Source: Hibiscus mutabilis (taxonomy: Eukaryota > Streptophyta > Magnoliopsida > Malvales > Malvaceae). From it: 64,000 nt of DNA. Within the stretch, counting starts at the first letter, position 1. Each line of letters starts with the position of its first letter. Shown here one piece after another: positions 11,601 to 23,209 of the stretch. The stretch lies in assembly GCA_019671005.1 (NCBI GenBank), contig CM033752.1, positions 9,920,001-9,984,000 of the forward strand, written 5' to 3'. The notes beneath the pieces were generated by a model, which was given only the letters and a program-made list of their open reading frames with translations, was not told the origin of the DNA and did no database searches. The translations under genes were made by a program, and so were the position numbers.

Positions 11601-14600
11601 ATGCATGTATAAATGAGCTTACAGAGGACCCGTTGGAATTTTAACCTTGTAAAATGTACTAAACTTGAGGTTAAGCTAGATAATCATGTTCAAAAGCCCA
11701 AAACTAAATATTTTAAGTCATAAAATTTGATTTAATCTTATTTCTCGGCCGTTTTATTGGGGTTTAAGGCGTGCATGTCTAAATGGGCATCACACTGGAC
11801 CCGTTGGAATTTTAACCAAGTAAAAAGTTTTAAAATTGAGGTTAAGTTATATAATCATATTCAAAAGCCCATAATAAAATGTTTTAACTCATAAAATTTG
11901 ATTTAATTTTATTTTGTGGCCGTTTTGTAGGGATTACGGCGTGCCTATCTAAATGGGCTTTAAAATGGACCCGTTAGAATTTTAACCGAGTAAAAATTTC
12001 TGAAAATGAGGTTAAGCTATATAATCATGTTCAAAATCCCATAACTAAATATTTTAAGTCATAAAATGTGATTTAATCTTATTTTTCGGCCATTTTGTTG
12101 GAGGTTTTAAGGCGTGTATGTTTAAATGGGCTTTACAGTGGACATGTTGGAATTTTAACCTAGTAAAAAGTTCTAAAGTTGAGGTTAAGCTATATAGTTA
12201 TGTTTAAAAGCCCATAACTAATTGGGGTTTAGGGTGTGCATGTTCTAAAATTGGGGCTTATGGTGTGCATGTCTAAATGGGCTTTAGTGGACCCGTTGGA
12301 TTTTTAACCGAGTAAAAAGTTTTGAAATTGAGGTTAAGCTATATAATCATATTCAAAAGCCCATAATCAAATATTTTAACTCATAAAATCTGATTTAATC
12401 TTATTTTGTGGTCGTTTTGTTGGGTTTAAGGCGTGCATGTCTAAATGGGCTTTACAGTAGACCCGTTGGAATTTTAACCGAGTAAAAAAATTTGAAATTT
12501 AGGTTAAGCTATATAATCATATACAAAAGCCCATAATAATATATTTTAACTCATAAAATCTGATTTAATCTTATTTTGTGCCCGTTTTGATGGGTTTAAG
12601 GCGTGTTTGTCTAAATGGGCATTATAGTAGACCCGTTGGAATTTTAACCGAGAATTTTTTTTGAAAATGAGGTTAAGCTATATAATCATGTTCAATAGCC
12701 CATAAATAATTATTTTAAGTCATAAAATGTGATTTAATCTGATTTTTCGGTCGTTTTCTTGGGATTTAAGGCGTGCATGTCAAAATGGGCTTTACTGTGG
12801 ACCCATTGGAATTTTAACTGAGTAAAAAGTTCTAAAATTGTGGTTAAGCTGTATAATTATTTTCAAAAGCCCGTAAATAAATATTTTATGTCCAAAAGTG
12901 TGATTTAATCTTATTTTTCAGCCATTTTGTTGGGGGTTAAGGCATGCATGTTTAAATGGGCTTTATAATGGACCCACTTGAATTTTAACCGAGTAAAAAG
13001 TTCTGAATTTGAGGTTAAGCTATATAGGCATGTTCAAAAGCTTACAACTAAATAACTTAAGTCATAACATTTGATTTAATCTTATTTCCACCCCTTTTGT
13101 TGGGTTTAAAGCGTGTTTGTCTAAATGGGCTTTATAGTGGACTCGTTAGAATTTTAACCGAGTAAAATGTTCTGAAATTGAGGTTAAGCTATATAGTTAT
13201 ATTCAAAAGCCCATAACTAAATATTTGAGTCATAAAATTTGATTTAATCTTATTTTTCGGTTGTTTTGTTGTGGTTTAAGACGTGCATGTCTAAATGGAC
13301 TTCATAAAGGACCCATTGGAATTTTAACCGAGTAAAATGTTTTGAAATTAAGGTTAAGCTATATAATATATTCAAAAGCCCATAATCTTCTATTTTAACA
13401 CATAAAATTTTATTTAATCTTAATTTGCGGCTATTTTGTTGGGTTTAAGGCGCGTATGTCTAAATAGGCTTTAACAGCCCATAACTAAATTTTTTAAGTC
13501 ATAAAATGTGATTTAAACTTATTTTTTGGCTGTTTTGTTGGGGTTTAAGGCGTGCATGTCTAAATGGGCTTTGTAGTGGACCCCTTGGAATTTTAACCGA
13601 GTAAAAAATTCTAAAATTGAGGTTAAGCTGTATAATCATGTTCAAAAGCACATACCTAAATATTTTAAGTCCTAAAATTTGATTTAATCTTATTTTTGGT
13701 TGTTTTGTTGGGGTTTAAGGCGTGCAGGTTTAAATGGGTTTATAGTGGACCCATTGGAATTTTAACCTTGTAAAAAGTTCTAAAATTGAGTTTAAGTTGT
13801 ATAACTATGTTCAAAATCCCATAACTAAATATTTAAAGTCATAAAATTTTATTTAATATTATTTTGCGGCCATTTTGTTGGGGTTTAAGGCGTGCATGTC
13901 TAAATGGGCATTATAGTGGACCCATTAGAATTTTAACCGAGTAAAAGTTCTGAAATTGATGTTAAGCTATATAATAATATTCAAATGCCCATAATTAAAT
14001 ATTTAAACTCATGAAATTTGATTTAATCTTAAATTGCGGCCATTTGTTGGGGTTTAAGTCGTGCATGTCTAAATGGGCTTTACAGTGGACTTGTTGGAAT
14101 TTTAACTGTGTAAAAAGTTCAAAAACTGAGATTAAGCTATATAATCATATTTAAAATCCCATAACTAAAATTTTTAAGTAATAAAATTTGATTTAATCTT
14201 ATTTTGCGACTGTTTTGTCGGGGTTTAAGGGTTGCATGCTAAATGGGCTTTACAGTGGACCCGTTGGAATTTTAACCGAGTAAAAAGTTTTGAAATTGAG
14301 GTTAAGCTATATAAGCATATTCAAAAGCCCATAATCAAATATTTTAACTCATGAAATTTGATTTAATCTTATTTTGTTCATTTTGTTGGTTTAAGACGTG
14401 CATGTCTAAATGGGCTTTATGGTGGACCAGTTGGAATTTTAACCGAGTAAAAGTTTTTGAAAACGAGGTTAAGCTATATAATCATGTTCAATAGCCCATA
14501 ACTAAATATTTGAGGTCATAAAATCTGAATTAATCTTATTTTTTGGCCGTTTTGTTGGGTTTAAGGCGTGCATGTCTAAATGGGCTTTATAATGGACCTT

Positions 14601-17600
14601 TTAGAATTTTAACCGAGTAAAATTTCTAAAATTGAGGTTAAGCTGTATAACTATGTTCAAAAGCCCATAACTATATATTTTAAGTCATAAAATTTGATTT
14701 AATCTTATTTTGTGACCATTTTGTTGGGGTTTAAGGCGTGCGTGTCTAAATGGGCATTATAGTGGACCCGTTGGGTTTAAGGCGTGCATCTCTAAAAGTG
14801 CTTTATAGTGGACCCGTTGGAATTTTAATCAAGTAAAAGGTACTAAAATGAGGTTAAGCTATATAATCATGTTCAAAAGCCCATAACTACATATTTTAAG
14901 TCCTAAAATTTGATTTAATCTTATTTTTTGGCCGTTTTGTTGGGGTTTAGGGCTGTCTAAATGGGCTTTACGGTGGACCCGTTGGAATTTTAACTAAGCA
15001 AAAAGTTCTAAAATTAAGGTTAAGCTACATAATAATATTCAAAAGCCCATAATCAAATATTTAAGTCATAAAATTTGATTTAATCTTATTTTGCAGCAGT
15101 TTTGTTGGGGGTTTAAGGCGTGCATGTCTAAATGGGCATTACAATGGACCCGTTAGAATTTTGCGGCAGTTCATAAAAAGTTTTGTTGGGGTTTAAGGCG
15201 TGCATGTTTGGGTTTAAGTCGTCCATATCTAAATGGGATTTATAGTGGACCCAATGAAATTTTTACTGAGTAAAAATTTCTAAAAATGAGGTTAAGCTTT
15301 ATAATTATGTTAAAAACCCATAACTAAATATTTTAGGTCATAAAAGTTGATTTAATCTTATTTTGTGGCCATTTTGTTGGGGTTTAGGGCTGTCTAAATG
15401 GGCTTTATAGTGGACCCGTTGGAATTTTAAGCGAGTAAAAAGTTTTAAAATTGAGGTTAAGCTACATAATAATATTCCAAAGCCCATAATCAAATATTTA
15501 AGTCATAAAATTTGATTTAATCTTATTTTGCGGCAGTTTTGTTGGGGTTTAAGGCGTGCATGTCTAAATCGGCTTTGTAGTGGACCCGTTGAAATTTTAA
15601 CCTTGTAAAAAATTATAAAATTGAGGTTAAGCTGTATAATCATGTTCAAAAGCACATAAATAAATATTTTAAGTCCTAAAATTTAATTTAATCTTATTTT
15701 TGGCCGTTTCATTGGGGTTTAAAGGCTGCAGGTTTAAATGTGTTTACAGTGGACCCGTTGGAATTTTAACCTTGTAAAAAGTTCTAAAATTGAGGTTAAG
15801 CTGTATAACTATGTTCAAAAGCCCATAACTAAATATTTAAAGTCATAAAATTTGATTTAATGTTATTTTGCGGCCATTTTGTTGGGGTTTAAGGCGTGCA
15901 TGTCTAAATGGGCATTACAGTGGACCCATTAGAATTTTAACCGAGTAAAAAGTTCTGAAATTGATGTTAAGCTATATAATAATATTAAAAGGCCAATAAT
16001 TAAATATTTAAACTCATGAAATTTGATTTAATCTTAATTTGCGGTCATTTTGTTGGGGTTTAGGTCGTGCATGTCTAAATGGGCTTTATAGTGGACCCGT
16101 TGGAATTTTAACCGTGTAAAAAGTTCAAAAACTGAGGTTAAGCTATATAATCATATTCGAAATCCCATAACTAAATTTTTTAAGTAATAAAATTTGATTT
16201 AATCTTATTTTGCGACTGTTTTGTTGGGGTTTAAGGGCTGCATGCTAAATGGGCTTTACAGTGGACCCGTTGGAATTTTAACCGAGTAAAAAGTTTCAAA
16301 ATTGAGGTTAAGCTATATAATCATATTCAAAATCCTATAATCAAATATTTTAACTCCTGAAATTTGATTTAATCTTATTTTGTATGTTTCGTTGGTTTAA
16401 GGCGTGCATTTCTAAATGGGCTTTATAATGGACCCGTTGGAATTTTAACCAAATAAAAGTTTTTGAAAATCAGGTTAAGCTATATAATCATGTTCAATAG
16501 CCCATAAATAAATATTTAAAGTCATAAAATTTGATTTAATCTTATTTTTTGGTCGTTTTGTTGGGGTTTAAGGCGTGCATGTCTAAATGGGCTTTATAAT
16601 GGACCCATTGGAATTTTAACTGAGTAAAAAGTTCTAAAATTGAGGTTAAGCTGTATAACTATGTTCAAAAGCCCATGACTATATATTTTAAGTCATAAAA
16701 TTTGATTTAATCTTATTTTGTGGCCATTTTGTTAAGGATTAAGGCGTGCATGTCTAAATGGGCATTACAGTGGACCCGTTGGGTTTAAGGCGTGCATGTC
16801 TAAAAGTGCTTTATAGTGGACCCGTTGGAATTTTAATCAAGTAAAAGGTACTAAAATGAGGTTAAGATATATAATCATGTTCAAAAGCCCATAACTAAAT
16901 ATTTTAAGTCTTAAAATTTGATTTAATCTTATTTTTTTGTCGTTTTGTTGGGGTTTAGGACTGTCTAAATGGGCTTTACAGTGGACCTATTGGAATTTTA
17001 ACAGAGTAAAAAGTTCTAAAATTGAGGTTAAGATACATAATAATATTCAAAAGCCCATAATCAAATATTTAAGTCATAAAATTTGATTTAATCTTATTTT
17101 GCAGCAGTTTTGTTGGGGTTTAAGGCATACATGTCTAAATGGGCATTACAATGGACCCGTTAGAATTTTGCGGTAGTTCATAAAAAGTTTTGTTGGGGTT
17201 TAAGGCGTGCATGTTTGGGTTTAAGTCGTGCATGTCTAAATGGGATTTGTAGTGGACCCATTGAAATTTTTACCGAGTAAAAATTTCTAAAAATGAGGTT
17301 AAGCTTTATACTAATGTTAGAAACTCATAACTAAATATTTTAGGTCATAAAAGTTGATTTAATCTTATTTTTTAGCTGTTTGTTGGGGTTTAAGGCGTAC
17401 ATATCTAAATGGGTTTTACGGTGGACCCATTAGAATTTTAACAGAGTAAAAAATTCTGAAATTAAGCTTAAGCTATATAATCATATTCAAACGCCCAAAA
17501 TTGAATATTTTAACTCATTAAATTGATTTAATCTTATTTTCTGGTCGTTTTGTTGGGTTTAAGGTCTGCATGTCTAAATGGAGTTTATAGTGGACCCGTT

Positions 17601-18286
17601 GGAATTTTAACAGAGTAAAAGTTTCTGAAAATGAGGTTAAGCTATATAATCATGTTCAAAAGCCCATAAATAAATATTTTAACTCCTAAAATTTGATTTA
17701 ATCTTATTTTTTGGCCGCTTTATTGAGGTTTAAGGCGTGCATGTTTAAATGGGCTTTAAAATGGAACCGTTGGAATTTTAACCGAGTAAAAAGTTCTAAA
17801 ATTGAGGTTAAGTTGTATAATTATGTTCTAAAGACCATAATCAAATATTTTAACTTATAAAATTTGATTTAATCTCATTTTGTGGTTTTGTTGGGTTTAA
17901 GGTGTGCTTGTCTAAATGTGCATTAATGTGGACCCGTTAGAATTTTAATCGAGTAAAAAGTTATGAAATTGATGTTAAGTTATATAATCATATTCCAAAG
18001 ACCATAACTAACTATTTAAACTCATGAAATTTGATTTAATCTTAATTTATGACAATTTTGTTGGGTTTAAGTCGTGTATGTCTAAAGGGGCTTTATAGTG
18101 GACCAGTTGGAATTTTAACCGTGTAAAAAGCTCAAAAATTGAGATTAAGCTATATAATCATGTTCAAAAGCCCGTAACTAAATATTTTAAGTCATAAATT
18201 TGATTTAATCTTATTTTAGAACCGTTTTGTTGGGGTTTATGGGATGCATGTCTAAATGAGCTTTATAGTGGACCCATTGGAATTTT
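8633..18286 (+). repeat. ~170-bp tandem satellite, block 2 (longest, 9.7 kb)
   Basis: About 57 monomers' worth of the same satellite in the same orientation. Most monomers are full length. Truncated ones occur near 11320-11370, 12219-12260, 14770, 15160-15230, 16780 and 17165-17230. Similar monomer runs recur at an offset of about 2620 bp (around 10030-10400 and 12650-13000), and more clearly at about 2006 bp (separate entry). No reading frame of note occurs in it. It ends at the poly-T of the LINE insertion. Confidence 0.97.
13531..17370 (+). repeat. Higher-order duplication in satellite block 2 (period ~2006 bp)
   Basis: Two successive copies (about 13531-15362 and 15537-17370) share rare marker variants in the same order: GCAGGTTTAAAT (13724, 15728), CATGCTAAATGGG (14235, 16241), a junction CCGTTGGGTTTAAGG (about 14769, 16777) and TTGCGG(C/T)AGTTCATAAAAAG (15161, 17168). 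Offsets are 2004-2008 bp. One extra monomer of the GGGCTGTCTAAATGG type lies between them (15363-15536). The truncated monomers are shared by both copies, so the whole block duplicated as a unit. Confidence 0.9.
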
Positions 18287-18289
18287 TTT

Positions 18290-18391
18290 GAAGAAAGGTA
18301 GGCCTCATTAAAAACCCCTCTAAAGTCACACGTGGCCAAATGGCCCCGAGTGAGCACCTACGGGGGAAACAATACCTAAATATATTAACTC
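18290..18391 (-). other. LINE 3' UTR and poly-A end
   Basis: The minus strand reads a G-rich UTR with GGGGTTTTTAATGAGGCC, then TACCTTTCTTC and the A-tail at the satellite edge. It is split from the RNase H frame by insertion of A1 after AACTC (18387-18391, repeated at 23205-23209). Confidence 0.8.
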
Positions 18392-19013
18392 TGATACATG
18401 CATGAGCGGGGTCAAATTACTAATATTGGACAAGAAGCTGAAATTGTTCGATGCAAACAATAAAAGCCAAAACAGTGCACGCATAGGAGGTCAAAAACGA
18501 TGCATCTTGGACAAGAAATTGAATCTGTTTGTAATGTCTGGAAAGTCAGCTAACTTGCGATGAGTTTTTGGATGGGATCCGGGAATTTCTGAGTTAAGTT
18601 GTCTTCTAACAAATTGTCCATCATTCAGTCACCTTTCCAACGCATCTTGAAACGCGTCAATCGGACATCAGGAACTCAAGATACGTCCAATTTACTGAAG
18701 ACTGTGCATGCAGAAAACTGGATACGGGATTATTACGGGATTTTGTAAAATTCAGCCCAAAAGCTAAAATATAAGCTTTGGACGAATTAAACTTAGCCCA
18801 ATATATTTATTATCATTTAAATTGATGTTTTTAGGGTTTTATATACTTTAGGAACCAGCCACCCAGCCCTTATCAGCCTATCACTTGCCTTATCACCCTA
18901 TTCCTTGCCACACAAGCACAAGAAGTTTAAAGGCTGTTATTTTTTTATTATTTTTAATTAGATTAGGTTTTCCTTATTTTAGTAGAAGTTAAATTACTTT
19001 GTCTATCCTTCAC

Positions 19014-19023
19014 CTATAAAAGG
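19014..19023 (+). promoter_or_regulatory. LTR TATA box (A1 5' LTR)
   Basis: CTATAAAAGG, conserved at the same place in the other family-A LTRs (22613, 24126, 56005). The transcript start is expected some 30 bp downstream, near GCCTCCATCATTG. Confidence 0.65.
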
Positions 19024-19180
19024 ATGAAGCCTCCATCATTGTAAGACAGATTTTCTTTGATTTTATGAAATATTTAGTGAGTTTGCTTTTGCAAGTGCTG
19101 ATTACTTGTGCCTTCGAAGTCTTCTTCAACATAAGTTCAACGAGTTCTTGTAAGGGAGATCATCTTCACACTCTTGCTTG

Positions 19181-19250
19181 CCTAGATAGTCGCGTCTAGG
19201 AGGGTGAGTTAGAGCCGCTTGAGGTTGCTTGCTTAGATAATTGAGTCTAA
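19181..19250 (+). promoter_or_regulatory. Paired hairpin module in LTR leader (A1)
   Basis: CCTAGA/TCTAGG (19181-19200) and TTAGA/TCTAA (19233-19250), about 51 bp apart, each in a GCTTGCYTAGATA...GAGGGTG-like repeat. The 3' LTR copy (22780-22850) has both 6-bp stems perfect, and the A2 copy (24292-24362) as well. Confidence 0.6.
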
Positions 19251-19605
19251 TAGGGTGCCGAGGACAAAACAACATCAACAATTCGCAAGCCATCTTCATC
19301 TTCAACCTTCACTCCATCTTCCATAATTCCATAAACAAAGCTAGAATTTTCATATTTGTTTTACTTATCTCTTTCTCAATCTTTTTTAATCTTCTTTTTA
19401 TATTCTTATTTCTTATCATATAATCCTTCATCTTATCTTTCTTTATTTAAATTTCCAGCCTTGAATCTGAAAATTTCAAGAAAATCCCTTTTATTTTCTC
19501 TTGAATTTTCAGATCTGCTCAAACTTCCTTGATTGAGTCAGAGCTCCTAGTTCTTGCAACAACTTGATTGAAGGCTTCCAAATATAAGATTGCGCTACTC
19601 TATCA

Positions 19606-19617
19606 TTTGGTATCAGG
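19606..19617 (+). promoter_or_regulatory. Primer-binding site, A1
   Basis: TTTGGTATCAGG directly after the 5' LTR; tRNA-Met type. Confidence 0.85.
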
Positions 19618-20441
19618 TTTGGGACGATTCTTGGCAAGAATTTTGGCGTTTTTGGGTGGAAAAACTCGAAAATTAGGGAAAATTCGTGAAAACCAAACGA
19701 GTGAATTTTGAGCTGAAAATTTCCAGATCAGATCTACACCATTGGAGAAGTCACCAAACAAAATTTCAGATTTTTTGGACTTCGGGAACACCTCGAACGA
19801 AGTAGATAAAGTTTCAGCAAAATTAGGGTTTTCCCCTACTTTATCCCTATTTTCATTATTTTTTCTTCAATTTTCATTATTTTTAGTTTATTTACCTTGT
19901 AAAAAGAAAAAAAAAGAGGAAAAAAAGAGAAAGAAATGTGAGAAAGCTCATACCTAGCCACCAATCACCATCAAGAATCATCAAGATCACCATCATCAAC
20001 CACCACAAGCATCACATTGAAGTGGATTCAACATTGGATTTCTTCCTTCAAGTTGTTTCTGGGTTTTTGGGTTATCATCTTTCTATACTATTTTTTTCTA
20101 CTCTTAGTTTCTTAAGTTCCTTTGTTTTGCCTTTTCTTTCTTCTATTACGCAATTTAACACCTTATCTTTTCTGGTGTGAGTAGGACAACAAAGTTGCAT
20201 TACAATCCTTCTTTCTTGCAACTATATTCAATTGGTGTCAAGCCTTTTCATTGGACTCCTAGTACAATTAGGACTCATTGTTAGGATTAAACTCCGATTG
20301 TAACTTGTTGACTTGTGGCATGAAGGTCTTTAAAGAGCACGAGATCGATTTACTTGCCTCGCTAAATATTTATTCTTGGAGTGTTTAGTGAGAATTCTAG
20401 TTTTCTTTTGCTTTTTACCTTTTAAATCTGAGTGTTTCAGG
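19618..20441 (+). other. Untranslated leader of A1 (no gene)
   Basis: Homologous to the leader of A-left (2504-3357, opposite strand). It contains purine tracts near 19900-19940 and a segment around 20170-20260 (GGTGTGAGTAGGACAACAAAG, TTGCAACTATATTCAATTGG). Only low-complexity frames occur. Confidence 0.75.
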
Positions 20442-21257
20442 ATGTCAGAAACGAGTAACGACGAAGAACCACATGAGGTGACTCTTCAAGAAGTTTCGGA
20501 TACTCTCAATAAACTTGAACGGACTGTAACCTCATTGGCAACCAAGCTTGAGCACACTGATACAGTCGTGACCGCAATCACTCAAACCATTGGGAGATTA
20601 GAAACCACTGCTATTGCAAGCGATACTGAGGAGCCTAAGCAGCCAAATCTTGTTCCCATTCAGAATAGACGCCAAAACCCTTTACATAGGCACAATCATC
20701 ACATAGAACCGAGACGAGCAACAAACACCTTAGCCAAGACAAAGATCATTGTACCACCTTTTCAAGGAAGGTATGACCCTGATGCTTATTGTGACTGGGA
20801 AAATCGAGTTGATCTTCTATTCGAGCATTATAAATGTCCCGAAGAGGATCAAGTTCCACTGTTGACTCTCAAATTCACTGAATATGCATCCATTTGGTGG
20901 TCCCAATTGGTCCGCAATCGGCGTCTCAATAGAGAAGCCAAGATAACCTCATGGGGAGAACTTAAAAAAGTCATGCGAGAACGATTTGTTCCCCCATTAT
21001 ATCAACGAGAGATCAAACAAAAGTTACAAAGAATCCGACAAGGCTGCAGAACTGTTGATAAGTATCTCAAGGAAATGGAATCATTGATGCAAAAAGCTGA
21101 CATACAAGAGGATGAAGAGGATACAATGACTAGGTTTGTTATCAGACTCAATGACAACATTATTGAGGTACTTGAACTCAAAACCTACTACACCCTTCAA
21201 GAGGCATTCCAATTCGCCACAACAATCGAAAAGCGCATCAAACATCGACAACGATAA
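20442..21257 (+). CDS. gag: Gag (capsid) protein of A1
   Basis: The frame is open from 20376, but the ATG at 20442 (MSETSNDEEPHEVTLQEVSD) is the start conserved with A-left, giving about 271 codons. An N-terminal heptad-like segment (LNKLERTVTSLATKLEHTDTVVTAI) could form a coiled coil. It is followed by the retrotransposon gag domain (PPFQGRYDPDAYCDWENRV, EYASIWWSQLVRNRRLN, FVPPLYQREIKQKLQRIRQG, EDTMTRFVIRLNDNI, LQEAFQFATTIEKRIK). The frame stops at 21257, just before the position of the zinc knuckle. The zinc knuckle and protease are absent; a shifted frame continues with LDSSRPKQKIETSKSLDKTK (about 21327-21430). Capsid alone could package RNA if the missing enzymes came from another element. 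It is open and better preserved than A-left gag. Confidence 0.85.
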   Translation: MSETSNDEEPHEVTLQEVSDTLNKLERTVTSLATKLEHTDTVVTAITQTIGRLETTAIASDTEEPKQPNLVPIQNRRQNPLHRHNHHIEPRRATNTLAKTKIIVPPFQGRYDPDAYCDWENRVDLLFEHYKCPEEDQVPLLTLKFTEYASIWWSQLVRNRRLNREAKITSWGELKKVMRERFVPPLYQREIKQKLQRIRQGCRTVDKYLKEMESLMQKADIQEDEEDTMTRFVIRLNDNIIEVLELKTYYTLQEAFQFATTIEKRIKHRQR

Positions 21258-21430
21258 CGCCAGAAGAATTATCACTATGATAGAGGTACCACTCAACCTT
21301 TATCTCATTCTAATTCTTCTAAACCTTTGCTCGACTCAAGTAGACCAAAGCAGAAAATTGAAACATCCAAGTCACTGGACAAAACCAAGACAAAAATCCC
21401 CATGTTGTCAGAAAACACACAAACACTCAA

Positions 21431-21991
21431 ACAAGAGGATAGTGATAATGAACACATTAGACGAGATGACAATGCTTTTAATCCCTCATGTGAAGTAGCA
21501 GGTCCACTTGCTATACTCTCATCACCTCCCCACAAAGAAAGTAAGTGTAATTCTAACCCTTCATTTGATTCTTGTCCTATCATTCCGTTAGAAACACTTT
21601 CTCCTCTATAGAAATTGTACATTGATGATAATTTTTGTGAGAGGGATATGGGATGTGAGATACAAAAGACTGAGAGTAAAGAGGCCGAGAGTGAAAAAAG
21701 TCAAATTAATGGCCCAAATTTGGTGAGTGAAAATACATATGAGGTAAAAGTCACACAAAGCCCAAAAGAAAAAGACAAGAAAAAGAACGCAACGAGTGAT
21801 TTTGTTTTGACTAATCATTACAAATGTTCGAGTAGTGTTGTCTTATTTTTTCAGGATTTTGTTGAACCATTGAGAGGAGCTCAATTATATCACTCCACAT
21901 ACAACAAAGAAGCCTTTTCAATTGAAGTTGATGATTGTTCTCTCATTGCTGATTTGGATTCGAGGACGAATCCTTTTGAGGAGTGGGGGAA
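21431..21991 (+). pseudogene. 3' tail region of A1 ending in SRTNPFEEWGNDTC
   Basis: Translates as an acidic, Ser/Lys-rich region (DSDNEHIRRDDN; SQINGPNLVSENTYEVKVTQSPKEKDKKK) followed by CSSSVVLFFQDFVEPLRGAQL and IEVDDCSLIADLDSRTNPFEE, which resembles the C-terminal end of plant gypsy pol. A TAG at about 21609 breaks it (LSPL-stop); the frame from 21615 then runs to the PPT and into the LTR. Nearly the same segment occurs in A2 (25780-26333), where it is open. A-left cannot be compared because its pol end is off-window. Role unknown. Confidence 0.55.
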
Positions 21992-23204
21992 TGATACATG
22001 CATGAGCGGGGTCAAATTACTAATATTGGACAAGAAGCTGAATTTGTTCGATGCAAATAATAAAAGCCAAAACAGTGCACGCATAGGAGGTCAAAAATGA
22101 TGCATCTTGGACAAGAAATTGAATCTGTTTGTAATGTCTGGAAAGTCAGCTAACTTGCGACGAGTTTTAGGATGGGATCCGGGAATTTTTTAGTCAAGTT
22201 GTCTTCTAACAAATTGTCCGTCATTAAGCACCTTTCTAACGCATCTTGAAACGCGTCAATCGGACATCAGGAACTCAAGATACGTCCAATTTACTGAAGA
22301 TTGGGCATGTAGAAAACTGGATACGGGATTATTACGGGATTTTGTAAAATTCAGCCCAAAAGCTAACATATAAGCTTTGGACGAATTAAACTTAGCCCAA
22401 TATATTTATTATCATTTAAATTGATGTTTTTAAGGTTTTATATACTTTAGGAACCAACCACCCAACCCTTATCAGCCTATCACTTGCCTTATCACCCTAT
22501 TCCTTGCCACACAAGCACAAGGAGTTTAAAGGCTGTTATTTTTTTATTATTTTTAATTAGATTAGGTTTTCCATGTTTTAGTAGAAGTTAAATTACTTTG
22601 TCTATCCTTCACCTATAAAAGGATGAAGCCTCCATCATTGTAAGACAGATTTTCTTTGATTTTATGAAATATTTAGTGAGTTTGCTTTTGCAAGTGCTGA
22701 TTACTTGTGCCTTCGAAGTCTTCTTCAACATAAGTTCGACGAGTTCTTGTGAGGGAGATCATCTTCACACTCTTGCTTGCCTAGATAATCGCATCTAGGA
22801 GGGTGGGTTAGAGCCGCTTGAGGTTGCTTGCTTAGATAATTGAGTCTAAGAGGGTGCCGAGGACAAAACAACATTAACAATTCGCAAGTCATCTTCATCT
22901 TCAACCTTCACTCCATCTTCCATAATTCCATAAACAAAGCTAGAATTTTCAGATTTGTTTTACTTATCTCTTTCTCAATCTTTTTTAATCTTCTTTTTAT
23001 ATTCTTATTTCTTATCATATAATCCTTCATCTTATCTTTCTTTCTTTAAATTTCCAGCCTTGAATCTAAAAATTTCAAGAAAATCCCTTCTATTTTCTCT
23101 TGAATTTTCAGATCTGCTCAAACTTCCTTGATTGAGTCAGAGCTCCTAGTTCTTGCAACAACTTGATTGAAGGCTTCCAAATCTAAGATTGAGCTACTCT
23201 ATCA
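21992..23204 (+). repeat. 3' LTR of A1
   Basis: Starts TGATACATGCATGAGCGG after the PPT and ends GAGCTACTCTATCA. TATA box at 22613-22622, paired hairpins at 22780-22850 (both stems perfect). It is followed by the target repeat AACTC and LINE RNase H sequence. Confidence 0.93.
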
Positions 23205-23209
23205 AACTC

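Larger units (their letters stand above)
18392..19605 (+). repeat. 5' LTR of A1
   Basis: TGATACATGCATGAGCGGGG start and CGCTACTCTATCA end. U3 contains the block shared with families B and D (18632-18690). TATA box CTATAAAAGG lies at 19014-19023 and the paired hairpins at 19181-19250. The PBS follows directly. Confidence 0.93.
18392..23204 (+). mobile_element. Non-autonomous Ty3/gypsy element A1, complete with TSD
   Basis: LTRs at 18392-19605 and 21992-23204 (1214 and 1213 bp, very similar, TGATACATG...CTCTATCA) flank a 2.4-kb interior with PBS (19606 on), leader, a gag frame, a tail frame and a polypurine tract (GAGGAGTGGGGGAA) at 21978-21991. AACTC is duplicated on both sides (18387-18391, 23205-23209), inside the LINE. 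There is no protease, RT, RNase H or integrase: the interior jumps from the gag linker to the tail region. Movement would have needed a relative such as A-left. The close LTR match suggests one of the younger insertions here. Confidence 0.95.

Noticed and set aside
6188..18286. Regularly spaced repeats that could suggest a CRISPR array
   Set aside because: The 170-bp units are contiguous, with no unique spacers; this is a plant satellite.
20376..20441. Upstream in-frame ATG as the start of A1 gag
   Set aside because: The 22 added residues (CLVRILVFFCFLPFKSE) come from the leader and are not conserved in A-left, whose gag starts at the MSETSND ATG.
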